Assembly: GCA_964425215.1 (NCBI GenBank)
Contig: CAYRLW010000068.1
Span: forward strand, 1-12,350
DNA from: CAYRLW01 sp964425215
Lineage (GTDB): Bacteria; Spirochaetota; Spirochaetia; Treponematales; Breznakiellaceae
Direction of reading: 5' to 3'
Length of the DNA stretch: 12,350 bases
Positions 6,185 to 12,350 of the stretch are shown here, piece by piece; position 1 is the stretch's first letter; every line of letters starts with the position of its first letter. The notes beneath the pieces are model-generated. The model had not been told where the DNA came from, did not search any database, and saw only the letters and a program-made list of their open reading frames with translations. Made by a program: the position numbers and the translations under genes.

Positions 6185-7114
6185 CTAGTGCATTTCCGTA
6201 TCGCAGGTTCCAATTCCGGGGGTATAAAAATTGAACTGTACATCCGGGTGATCCGCTAACAGAGACATGGGCACCGCCGAGTCGGGAATTTTTTTGGAAA
6301 TCATGAACGCCGTAAGTCGAAGCCCAAAGGGATTATCGTGTTTTCCCGCGTGCCAGATGGATACTTTTCGGCTCTTCCACGTCTCCACCGGTCCCACGCT
6401 AAGGGCCTGGGAGGGTATCGCCGTGACGACCCCTCCTCCGGAGGTCCGGGCGTTTTGGATGATCGTCATGGGGTGGAGGTTCACAATGCGGGCGGATTGT
6501 TTCCGGTATTCCTCGGGAGAAGGGGGATTATCCTTATACGCTCCGGTTCGCTCGGGAGGATCGTTAAAGGCCCAATGCTTAACCTCTCCCTGTCCGCCTT
6601 GCATGACCAGGCATTCAAAGCGGTCGTAGGATTCGGTGTACTCCTTCATATTCGAGGCCGTTAAAAAGTGTAAATTTTCGTCGGGCATCCGTAGGTCCTT
6701 ACGGATCCGGTTAAAACAGAGTTCCAAATCGGCCCGAGCGAAGGATAGGGGGTTGTCCTTGGACATTTCTTTCCCGTTTACGTACCATTCGTCCATGCCC
6801 CAAAAGTGTCCCTCCCGGACGTTGATTTCCAGATCGTTGACGATTTGGGCAACCAGGGGAAGCTGTTCCGTCGGTCCAATGGGACCGCAAATACCGCAGG
6901 GTTTGCTGGCCGTGGATTTTTGCCACGCGTGGACGTACTCTAACGCCTCGGCCAGGTAAAAAGATTCCAGGGTATCGTAGAATTTGATGGTGAACCCGGG
7001 CCGTGCCAATTGGGCGATATCCTTTACGCTCAACTTCGCCGCGTCGTTCAAAATAGCCGGATCCAGGGTCGTATAATCCCACCAGCCCGCCGCCACCTTA
7101 CTGATATTTCGCAT
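6185..7114 (-). CDS. divergent NagB-like deaminase/isomerase
   Basis: This 309-residue protein of the NagB/RpiA-like fold is clearly longer than the 247-residue NagB at 1597. Recognisable parts: GPIGPT (78-83) at the phosphate-loop position, FWGMDEWY with D108 at the E. coli D72 position, and KHWAFNDPP with H180 at the H143 position and D185 at the E148 position. The preceding glycine-rich segment is QGGQGEVK, so the D or N before the histidine and the GH glycine are lost, and one residue appears inserted. The active site is therefore partly conserved. It may act on a different amino sugar or an unphosphorylated or oxidised derivative. AAGGAGG (7121-7127) sits 6 bases before the ATG. Its closest partner is the adjacent PIG-L deacetylase. 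Fold is confident, reaction inferred. Confidence 0.78.
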   Translation of the reverse strand: MRNISKVAAGWWDYTTLDPAILNDAAKLSVKDIAQLARPGFTIKFYDTLESFYLAEALEYVHAWQKSTASKPCGICGPIGPTEQLPLVAQIVNDLEINVREGHFWGMDEWYVNGKEMSKDNPLSFARADLELCFNRIRKDLRMPDENLHFLTASNMKEYTESYDRFECLVMQGGQGEVKHWAFNDPPERTGAYKDNPPSPEEYRKQSARIVNLHPMTIIQNARTSGGGVVTAIPSQALSVGPVETWKSRKVSIWHAGKHDNPFGLRLTAFMISKKIPDSAVPMSLLADHPDVQFNFYTPGIGTCDTEMH

Positions 7115-7135
7115 ATTGATCCTCCTTTACAATGA

Positions 7136-8371
7136 TTACAAACGATACGGATACGCGTGGACCACCAAGGAATCCAGAACGTACTGCATAGCCCCTATCA
7201 AACACGCGTTCGCCCCAAGGTCGGCGACTTTAATCGGCGACGCGATGAGGGGGTAGTTTCGATACACCTCCTCAATGAGAGGCTTAAAAATTATCTCTTC
7301 CACATCCGGAAGTTCACACGCCGCCCCGCCGATAATGATCATTTCCGGGTTGAGTAACAATACGGTATTGACAATGGTAACGGTCAAATGGGTGATCACA
7401 TCTTGTATGATTTCGCGGGCCTGCGGGTCCCCTGCTTCGACCGCCTTCAACAGGAGTTCTGCCGAAGGATACCGTTGGTTTCCCGTATCCCCGACCGTTC
7501 CGCCCCGGAGGTGCATCATCCCCAAGGACGCCTTCTCTTCCAGGTAGCCCAAGGTAGTACTTTTATGATCTAGCCCCTCGGGGTCGGTTATAAAGTACCC
7601 AATCTCCCCTGCGGCACCCTGGGCACCGTGATACAGTTCTCCGTCACAAATGATCCCCGCGCCGATTCCGTTTCCAAATTCGATACAAACCAAATTCCTC
7701 GCGTCCCGTCCCGCCCCTCGTTTCCATTCCCCAATGGCCGAAAGATTAGCCGTGTTCTCTATGAACACGGGAAACGTATAGTGCCCCACCACCCGTTCAT
7801 AAAATTTAGATTCGTAGAGCTTATGGTACAGGTTCGCGTAGAGGATCGTTCCGGTCTGGGCGTCCACTACCCCGGGAACCCCTATCCCAAGTCCCAAAAT
7901 GGGCGGGTTTTTTATATTGATTTTTTGTTCAAACTGTTGAAGAGCCAAATCAATAATCGAGATAAGATAATCCGAAAAATTAGTGTTCGGTCTAATCGGC
8001 GGAGCAAGAAACGAATAGGATAGGGTACCACCAAAATCGCAGATGGCGAGTTTAATCGGTTCGGAAACCAAATCCACGCCGATAATATATCCCCGTCCGG
8101 CGTTTACCGATACTTGGGACGCTTTCCGGCCGTTTTCTAACCGCAGACGTTCCGATTCGATAACGTATCCATCCTTCAGTAATTTATCGATCGCCCGAGC
8201 CACGGCGGGAGCGCTGATCCCCAGATCCCGGGCTATTTGCGCCCGGTAGCTGGGACCGTGATCCCGCAGATAATTAAAAATAATAGAAATATTGATCCGG
8301 TTCTGGAGCAACGAATTCGCCGTATCCGAGACCTTGAGTTTTCGTTGCACCGAAACCGATGGGCCCTTCAT
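7136..8371 (-). CDS. ROK-family transcriptional regulator
   Basis: This 411-residue NagC/Mlc/XylR-like repressor has a winged helix-turn-helix at about 24-72 (AQIARDLGISAPAVARAIDK) followed by a ROK domain. The ROK signature lies at 234-259 (GNGIGAGIICDGELYHG onward). Kinase features are lost: the N-terminal DxGGTK loop reads DLVSEPIK, and the catalytic aspartate of the ENDAN motif is threonine (T207 in ENTAN). The zinc site is also missing, since GEIGH is GEIGY (Y259) and no CxCGxxGC cluster follows. It should therefore bind a sugar ligand and DNA without phosphorylating. AAGGGG (8380-8385) lies 8 bases upstream of the ATG. It sits inside the minus-strand operon, suggesting autoregulation and control of the surrounding amino-sugar genes. 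Confidence 0.9.
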   Translation of the reverse strand: MKGPSVSVQRKLKVSDTANSLLQNRINISIIFNYLRDHGPSYRAQIARDLGISAPAVARAIDKLLKDGYVIESERLRLENGRKASQVSVNAGRGYIIGVDLVSEPIKLAICDFGGTLSYSFLAPPIRPNTNFSDYLISIIDLALQQFEQKINIKNPPILGLGIGVPGVVDAQTGTILYANLYHKLYESKFYERVVGHYTFPVFIENTANLSAIGEWKRGAGRDARNLVCIEFGNGIGAGIICDGELYHGAQGAAGEIGYFITDPEGLDHKSTTLGYLEEKASLGMMHLRGGTVGDTGNQRYPSAELLLKAVEAGDPQAREIIQDVITHLTVTIVNTVLLLNPEMIIIGGAACELPDVEEIIFKPLIEEVYRNYPLIASPIKVADLGANACLIGAMQYVLDSLVVHAYPYRL

Positions 8372-8412
8372 TTTGTATTCCCCTTATGAAATAGCTAAGC
8401 AGACCCGTATCG

Positions 8413-9435
8413 TTAGGTTTGGAACGGTAGTTCCATTTGTTTTTTAACCGATTCAATTTCTGTTAGCGTTAGTTTTACCGATTCTGCGGCGGAAAAGCCC
8501 GTGACGGTTCCCGAAAGTTTACCCGCTTCGATGCCCTTGGTAAAGTCGACCAGTTCATGGTAGTACCCATCCCCCGGAGGCAAGGGAACCGCTTCCTTCT
8601 TACCCCCTTGGGGCGCTAGGGTAAGGAGCGGATCCTTAGAAAAATCGAGCTCCAGGGTGGCTTTTTCTAATACAAAAAAGGCCCGCATATTAAAACCGAA
8701 GGAATCGGTACAATTCCATCCGCCCGTGGAGGCCACCACAAAACGGGGATATGAATACAGGGAAGCGATATGGGATACACTGCCGTCCTTTTCTACCACC
8801 CCGTTGGACCTAACCGATTTGGGTTTCCCAAAAAAGTAAAGGATAGTATCCACATCGTGGACGTGCAGGTCCAACGCCGCGTTTCCAGAACGTTTTCCAT
8901 CCAACAACCAGCCGTCCCAGCCCCAGGTTGGGGGGTTGGAGAATCGGGCAAACTCCGCGTATTTTACGGCGCCGTATTTTTTGGAATCGATTATTTTTTT
9001 TGCTTCCACGTAGGCAGGCCAAAACCGTAAACACTGTCCCACGCTGAACAACTTGCCGCTGTCCTGAACCGCCTTCAGCATCCTATCGACCTCTTCCGAG
9101 GTAAGGGCCATGGGCTTTTCGCAAAACACATGGTATCCGGCTTTTAAAGCCCCCATCGAATACTCCGCGTGCAGATAGGTGGGCAAGCAGATATCCACCA
9201 TATCAAAGCCCCCATCCTTGAGCATGGCGTTGAAATCCGTGTACTTCCGGACCCGGCTCAGATCGATAGCGTCGGAAGAGGTTTGAATATTTCCCCCCGC
9301 GTCGAGCTTGGTGATCTCCATGCTTTCTTTTCGAATATCGTTTAACGCGACGATTTCCACGTGGGGTAGCTTTTGATAAATCCCCAGATGGGTTTTTCCC
9401 ATAAAACCAATTCCGCTGATCGCGACCTTTACCAT
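8413..9435 (-). CDS. Gfo/Idh/MocA-family NAD(P)-dependent sugar dehydrogenase
   Basis: This 340-residue oxidoreductase has a GIGFMG nucleotide loop (8-13), a catalytic-lysine motif CEKPMALT (EKP at 106-108) and DLHVHD (D189, H193), the DxxxH pair used for catalysis in the inositol dehydrogenase-like group. It oxidises or reduces a hydroxyl of a sugar or cyclitol; the substrate is not readable. It differs clearly from the paralogue at 3552: no HVERYNP segment, and a different C-terminal domain with WGWDGWLLDG near 171-180. The ATG follows TAAGGAG, in which the stop of the upstream TIM-barrel gene is embedded, so translation is coupled. The 41-bp gap to the ROK gene shows no hairpin. Confidence 0.9.
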   Translation of the reverse strand: MVKVAISGIGFMGKTHLGIYQKLPHVEIVALNDIRKESMEITKLDAGGNIQTSSDAIDLSRVRKYTDFNAMLKDGGFDMVDICLPTYLHAEYSMGALKAGYHVFCEKPMALTSEEVDRMLKAVQDSGKLFSVGQCLRFWPAYVEAKKIIDSKKYGAVKYAEFARFSNPPTWGWDGWLLDGKRSGNAALDLHVHDVDTILYFFGKPKSVRSNGVVEKDGSVSHIASLYSYPRFVVASTGGWNCTDSFGFNMRAFFVLEKATLELDFSKDPLLTLAPQGGKKEAVPLPPGDGYYHELVDFTKGIEAGKLSGTVTGFSAAESVKLTLTEIESVKKQMELPFQT

Positions 9436-9445
9436 AATTTACTCC

Positions 9446-10288
9446 TTAATATTGTTCGATGATTCGAAGAGCCGCTATGGCCTTTTCCGCCGCCCCCGCC
9501 CTTCCGGGGACTATCTCCGCCGTGTACGGACCGGGGTACCCAATTTCTCGGAAAAGGGGCATAATCCGCTTAAAGTCCACATCCCCAGAGAGCAGATCCA
9601 CAAAACCATCCAAGTTACCCACCGCTAAGCGGAAGTCCTTCATGTGCACCGCTTTGATCCGCTTTCCCAGGGTTGTAATCCAATCTTCGGGGTGCCCAAA
9701 TTGTAAAACGTTTCCCACGTCTAAATAGGAACCCACCCATTCGGATTGGAATTGGTCGATAAAATCCCTCATTTCTACGGGATTAAGAAGGAACCGGTTC
9801 CAAACATTTTCGACGCCCAGGTGCACCTTTAATTTTTCCGCGGCGGGAAGCAATTTTTCCACCGCTTCTTTAGCCCAGGCGGCGACTTTTTCGTAGGGTT
9901 GGGGAACAAAACTGGGTACAAAGCTAGCCGAAACCATGCCGGGCAAATAGAGCAGGGTCTTTGCCCCTAACTGGGCGCATAGTTCCAAAGAACGTTCGGC
10001 GTTTTGGATAGCCCGCGAGCGTATGGCCGGATCCGGGTCCGTGGGGGAAACGCCCCATGCAAGCCCCGAAGCGACGGTGAGCAGTTCAATGCCCGCCGTG
10101 TCGGCCTCCCTACGGAATCGCAAAGCCGCCTCCTTGGTCGTATCGCAGGTTAGCTCCCCCGCTCCGTCTATGGTCAATTCCAGGCAGTCAAAGCCCAAAC
10201 GCTTCGCCGTTTTTATCGCTTGAATCGGTCCGATCGGACTCCCATCCTCGTTCGGCGGGAAGGCCCAATAATTAATACCCTTTTTCAT
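9446..10288 (-). CDS. xylose-isomerase-like TIM-barrel protein (hexulose epimerase/isomerase-like)
   Basis: This 280-residue protein is related to ketose 3-epimerases and hexulose-6-phosphate isomerase-like enzymes. Putative metal-binding residues of the fold: E160 (LGVENVWNRFLL), D190 (YLDVGNV), H215 (VHMKDF) and E258 (TAEIVPG). The ENVWNRFLL segment resembles UlaE/SgbU-type and tagatose/psicose-epimerase-type proteins more than the paralogue at 4550 does. CTCCTT (10297-10302) reads as AAGGAG 8 bases before the ATG. It lies between the permeases and the second dehydrogenase, so it should act on the imported sugar together with that enzyme. The precise reaction is unknown. Confidence 0.85.
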   Translation of the reverse strand: MKKGINYWAFPPNEDGSPIGPIQAIKTAKRLGFDCLELTIDGAGELTCDTTKEAALRFRREADTAGIELLTVASGLAWGVSPTDPDPAIRSRAIQNAERSLELCAQLGAKTLLYLPGMVSASFVPSFVPQPYEKVAAWAKEAVEKLLPAAEKLKVHLGVENVWNRFLLNPVEMRDFIDQFQSEWVGSYLDVGNVLQFGHPEDWITTLGKRIKAVHMKDFRLAVGNLDGFVDLLSGDVDFKRIMPLFREIGYPGPYTAEIVPGRAGAAEKAIAALRIIEQY

Positions 10289-10334
10289 CGTTGTAACTCC
10301 TTATACGTCTTTAAGACGCTTATTTTTAATGGTC

Positions 10335-11183
10335 CTAGCCTTTTACGGCACCCCCCGTAAGACCGCCGATAAGGCGTTGCTGAATAATATAGAACAACAC
10401 CAATACGGGAATGATGGCTAAAAACGCCGACGCCGTCAAAAGCTCCCATTGGCTGGACCAGCGTCCAACAAAGCGGTACAACCCCAAGGTCAAGGGCATC
10501 TTATCTTGTTTTTGAATAAACGATAGGGCGAATAAAAACTCGTTCCACGCGGCGATAAACGTGTATATCGTGGTGGTCACCAAACCGGGACTCGATATGG
10601 GCAGGATAATTTGAGTAACCGTTTGCCAGCGGGTCGCCCCATCGATAAAAGCCGCCTCTTCAATTTGAACGGGGATACTTTTAAAATAGCCGCTCAACAG
10701 CCAGATACTAAAAGCCATACTGAACACAGCGTTGATGATAATAAGACCAAAATAGCTATCCAATAAATTGAGGGCGCTAAAGGTCTTGAATAGGGATATG
10801 ACCACCACCACCGGAGAAAACATTTGGACCACCAGAAACAGATACAGGGCCACCTGCTGACCCCTAAACCGGAGTCGGGCAATAGCGTAGGCGGCGGGGA
10901 TGCTTAACAACATATTGAGCGCGCTGGCGCCGATAGCGATGATAGCGCTACTTTTAAAGTATCCCGCCAATAGATACTGGGACCACACAAGGAAAAAGTT
11001 GTTGAACGTAATCGTGTGGGGAATCCAACGGGGCGGGGAAATGTACACTTCCTTGCTCGTCCTTAACATCGTGGTGATCATAACAAAAAAGGGAAAGAGC
11101 ATAATCAACAAAAGCAGTACCGTGAGAACAATGACGAAAGGCTTCCCCCGGTTTCGCCACTTGGAAATCCTCGGCTTCATCAT
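10335..11183 (-). CDS. carbohydrate ABC transporter permease, MalG-type
   Basis: This 282-residue inner-membrane permease has six predicted hydrophobic segments at about 15-38, 76-100, 110-132, 140-165, 200-222 and 248-268. The EAA loop that docks the ATPase is EEAAFIDGATRWQTVTQIIL (175-194), with the conserved EAAxxDGA and a downstream LP. The C-terminus QRLIGGLTGGAVKG is typical of MalG-like proteins. Two ATG codons stand in tandem; the first (11183) overlaps the TGA of the upstream permease as ATGA and follows AAGGAGGAGG, so it is chosen, though the second is possible. It pairs with the upstream MalF-type permease in one importer. The sugar is inferred only from the neighbouring amino-sugar enzymes. 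Confidence 0.95.
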   Translation of the reverse strand: MMKPRISKWRNRGKPFVIVLTVLLLLIMLFPFFVMITTMLRTSKEVYISPPRWIPHTITFNNFFLVWSQYLLAGYFKSSAIIAIGASALNMLLSIPAAYAIARLRFRGQQVALYLFLVVQMFSPVVVVISLFKTFSALNLLDSYFGLIIINAVFSMAFSIWLLSGYFKSIPVQIEEAAFIDGATRWQTVTQIILPISSPGLVTTTIYTFIAAWNEFLFALSFIQKQDKMPLTLGLYRFVGRWSSQWELLTASAFLAIIPVLVLFYIIQQRLIGGLTGGAVKG

Positions 11184-12085
11184 GCCTCCTCCTTAAAATA
11201 GTACCGGGCGTAGACAACGCTGAGGCTTGTTAAAATAATAAAGGTAATAATAGCCATTACCGCGGCTTGATCGAAATGGGCGTACACGAAGGCGTTTTTA
11301 TAAATTGAGGTAATCAGAATATCCGTGGAATTTACCGGTCCACCGCCGGTTAAAATATAGATAGCGTTAAAATCGTTAAAGGTCCAAAGCGCCGAAAGCA
11401 ACGTGGATATTTGTACAATCCGTAGAATGCTGGGCAAGGTTATAAATTTAAATTTTTGAATATTATTTACCCCGTCCATATCCGCGGATTCGTAGAGTTC
11501 CTCAGGGATCGATTGCATACCGGAAAGGAAAACCAGGGCCATAAAGGGAACGCCGATCCAAATATCAACCCAGATAGCGGCAAAGAAACCGGAAATCGGA
11601 TACCCAAGCCACACCGGAGGGTTAGGCCAAATACCCGTAATTTTTAAGGTATGGTTTAACAAGCCAAATTGGGGGTTGTACACCCAACTCCACAGCAGCA
11701 CGCTGATGGGGACCGACGAAGCCCAGGGGGCGATAAAAAGCATCCGGGCCATTTTTTGAAAACGAAACTGGACGTTGAGCAACATGGCGATAACCATTCC
11801 CAGGAAAGTTTTCATAAACACCGCCAAGGTGGTCCACAACAGAGAACGTCCCGTAACTCGCCAGAATTCTATATCGGAAAGCACGGTCCCGAAGTTAGCC
11901 AGGCCGACAAAATTAACCAGCCAGCCTAAACGATTGGTCTTAAAAACGCTCATTAAAAGAACGTAGACCAACGGATAAATCATGAACCCCGTCACGCAGG
12001 CCACGGCGGGTAGCAACAAGGCGTACGCCAGCCGAGCCTCCCGGATACGGAGTTTATTGTGAAGGGTTACCGCGTGTTCGGACAC
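11180..12085 (-). CDS. carbohydrate ABC transporter permease, MalF-type
   Basis: This 301-residue inner-membrane permease has hydrophobic segments near 20-45, 82-105, 116-136, 166-190, 222-245 and 275-295. The EAA loop reads EELYESADMDGVNNIQKFKF (195-214) followed by ITLPSI, the usual ATPase contact of MalF-like proteins. LTGGGPVNSTD (245-255) is a common sugar-permease signature near the last periplasmic turn. The start is GTG, supported by GGAGG (12094-12098 on the + strand) 8 bases upstream. The stop overlaps the MalG-type gene by four bases, giving translational coupling. No large periplasmic insertion such as that of E. coli MalF is present, which is usual for this short class. Confidence 0.95.
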   Translation of the reverse strand: MSEHAVTLHNKLRIREARLAYALLLPAVACVTGFMIYPLVYVLLMSVFKTNRLGWLVNFVGLANFGTVLSDIEFWRVTGRSLLWTTLAVFMKTFLGMVIAMLLNVQFRFQKMARMLFIAPWASSVPISVLLWSWVYNPQFGLLNHTLKITGIWPNPPVWLGYPISGFFAAIWVDIWIGVPFMALVFLSGMQSIPEELYESADMDGVNNIQKFKFITLPSILRIVQISTLLSALWTFNDFNAIYILTGGGPVNSTDILITSIYKNAFVYAHFDQAAVMAIITFIILTSLSVVYARYYFKEEA

Positions 12086-12100
12086 CTATAGTACCTCCGG

Positions 12101-12143
12101 CAAAAAATGATAGGCTGTCCAGTACACAATCGCCGGACAGCCT
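12101..12143 (-). terminator. attenuator-like hairpin between binding protein and permease genes
   Basis: On the minus strand AGGCTGTCC (12143-12135) pairs perfectly with GGACAGCCT (12120-12112) around a 14-base loop, then ATCA and a run of six T (12107-12102). This has the form of an intrinsic terminator, though the four-base spacer weakens it. Its position before the permease genes suggests partial termination, giving more binding protein than permease. Confidence 0.6.
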
Positions 12144-12160
12144 GTCGAACCATCGAAGGA

Positions 12161-12189
12161 TTTCGCCAAAGCGCCAGACTTTGGCAAAA
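12161..12189 (-). other. second stem-loop downstream of the binding-protein gene
   Basis: On the minus strand TTTTGCCAAAG (12189-12179) and CTTTGGCGAAA (12171-12161) pair over 11 bp with one G-U wobble around a 7-base loop. No T-tract follows, so it resembles a 3'-end stabilising hairpin of the binding-protein message more than a terminator. It starts 11 bases after the stop codon. Confidence 0.55.
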
Positions 12190-12200
12190 CCCTCATTTTT

Positions 12201-12350
12201 TTATTTAATATTGTTGATCTTATCGATCGCCGCCGCCGCCGCGTCAAGCGCGTCTTTGGGGGTAGCGGTCTGCAGATAGACCTTGGAGACCGCGTCCCAA
12301 ATTACGTCCTGGCACTGGTCCCACGTCGCGATGAGCGGCCACCCCTTGGC
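12201..12350 (-). CDS. ABC transporter sugar-binding protein, C-terminal fragment
   Basis: Only the last 49 codons lie in the window; the gene continues beyond the right edge. The stop TAA is at 12203-12201. The tail contains WDQCQDVIWDAVSKVYLQT followed by a segment ending AAAAAIDKINNIK. A W...V..A...VYLG-like helix followed by PKDALDAAxxxID is the standard end of family-1 extracellular solute-binding proteins of sugar importers. The position directly upstream of MalF- and MalG-type permeases on the same strand agrees. The intact protein is probably a lipoprotein or periplasmic protein, but its signal peptide is outside the window. Confidence 0.85.
   Translation of the reverse strand, partial: AKGWPLIATWDQCQDVIWDAVSKVYLQTATPKDALDAAAAAIDKINNIK

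Noticed and set aside
10306..10318. Small palindrome CGTCTTTAAGACG between the MalG-type permease and the TIM-barrel gene.
   Set aside because: The usable stem is only 4-6 bp with no T-tract, and it lies just before a ribosome site. It is too weak to call a terminator or operator.
1..12350. CRISPR arrays, tRNA or rRNA genes, and phage or toxin-antitoxin modules.
   Set aside because: No regularly spaced repeats, cloverleaf structures, rRNA segments or recognisable defence or phage genes were seen on reading either strand.

Overview
The window is a bacterial carbohydrate-catabolism locus centred on N-acetylated amino sugars. Twelve genes are essentially complete and a thirteenth is cut by the right edge. 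Spacing is tight, there are frequent ATGA overlaps and clear Shine-Dalgarno sites, and base composition is moderate to slightly GC-rich. The gene set (MalFG-type sugar ABC importer, ROK regulator, two NagB-family proteins, a PIG-L deacetylase, MviM-type dehydrogenases and xylose-isomerase-like TIM barrels) resembles loci in free-living or gut spirochaetes (Treponema/Spirochaeta-like) and some Firmicutes. No marker gene fixes the taxonomy, so the spirochaete assignment is only a guess.

Layout. Positions 1-433 hold no intact gene. They contain a short transposase-like tail, an exact 20-bp direct repeat, a strong 15-bp inverted repeat and an extended -10 promoter that would place nagA on a nearly leaderless mRNA. 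Positions 434-2340 (+) are nagA and nagB, translationally coupled. Positions 2351-3439 (-) are a URO-D/MtaA-superfamily protein carrying an HxC...C zinc-type motif. Positions 3552-5437 (+) are a Gfo/Idh/MocA dehydrogenase coupled to a xylose-isomerase-like TIM-barrel protein. From the right edge leftwards to 5426 runs one minus-strand operon: solute-binding protein (C-terminal end only), two permeases, a second TIM-barrel protein, a second Gfo/Idh/MocA dehydrogenase, a ROK repressor, a divergent NagB-like protein and a PIG-L deacetylase. Two stem-loops lie between the binding protein and the first permease, the usual place for differential expression.

How the genes may work together (inference). 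The ABC importer brings in an oligosaccharide or glycoside and relies on an ATPase encoded elsewhere. The locus then has two deacetylase plus deaminase sets: NagA/NagB, and PIG-L/NagB-like. It also has two dehydrogenase plus TIM-barrel pairs. The second kind of pairing is known from routes that oxidise a sugar (often at C3) before isomerising, epimerising or cleaving it. The overall picture is a system for an amino-sugar-containing glycan or modified amino sugar, more elaborate than plain GlcNAc use. The ROK protein lacks both kinase and zinc-site residues and is probably the ligand-responsive repressor of the locus. No glycoside hydrolase, sugar kinase, PTS component or ABC ATPase is present.
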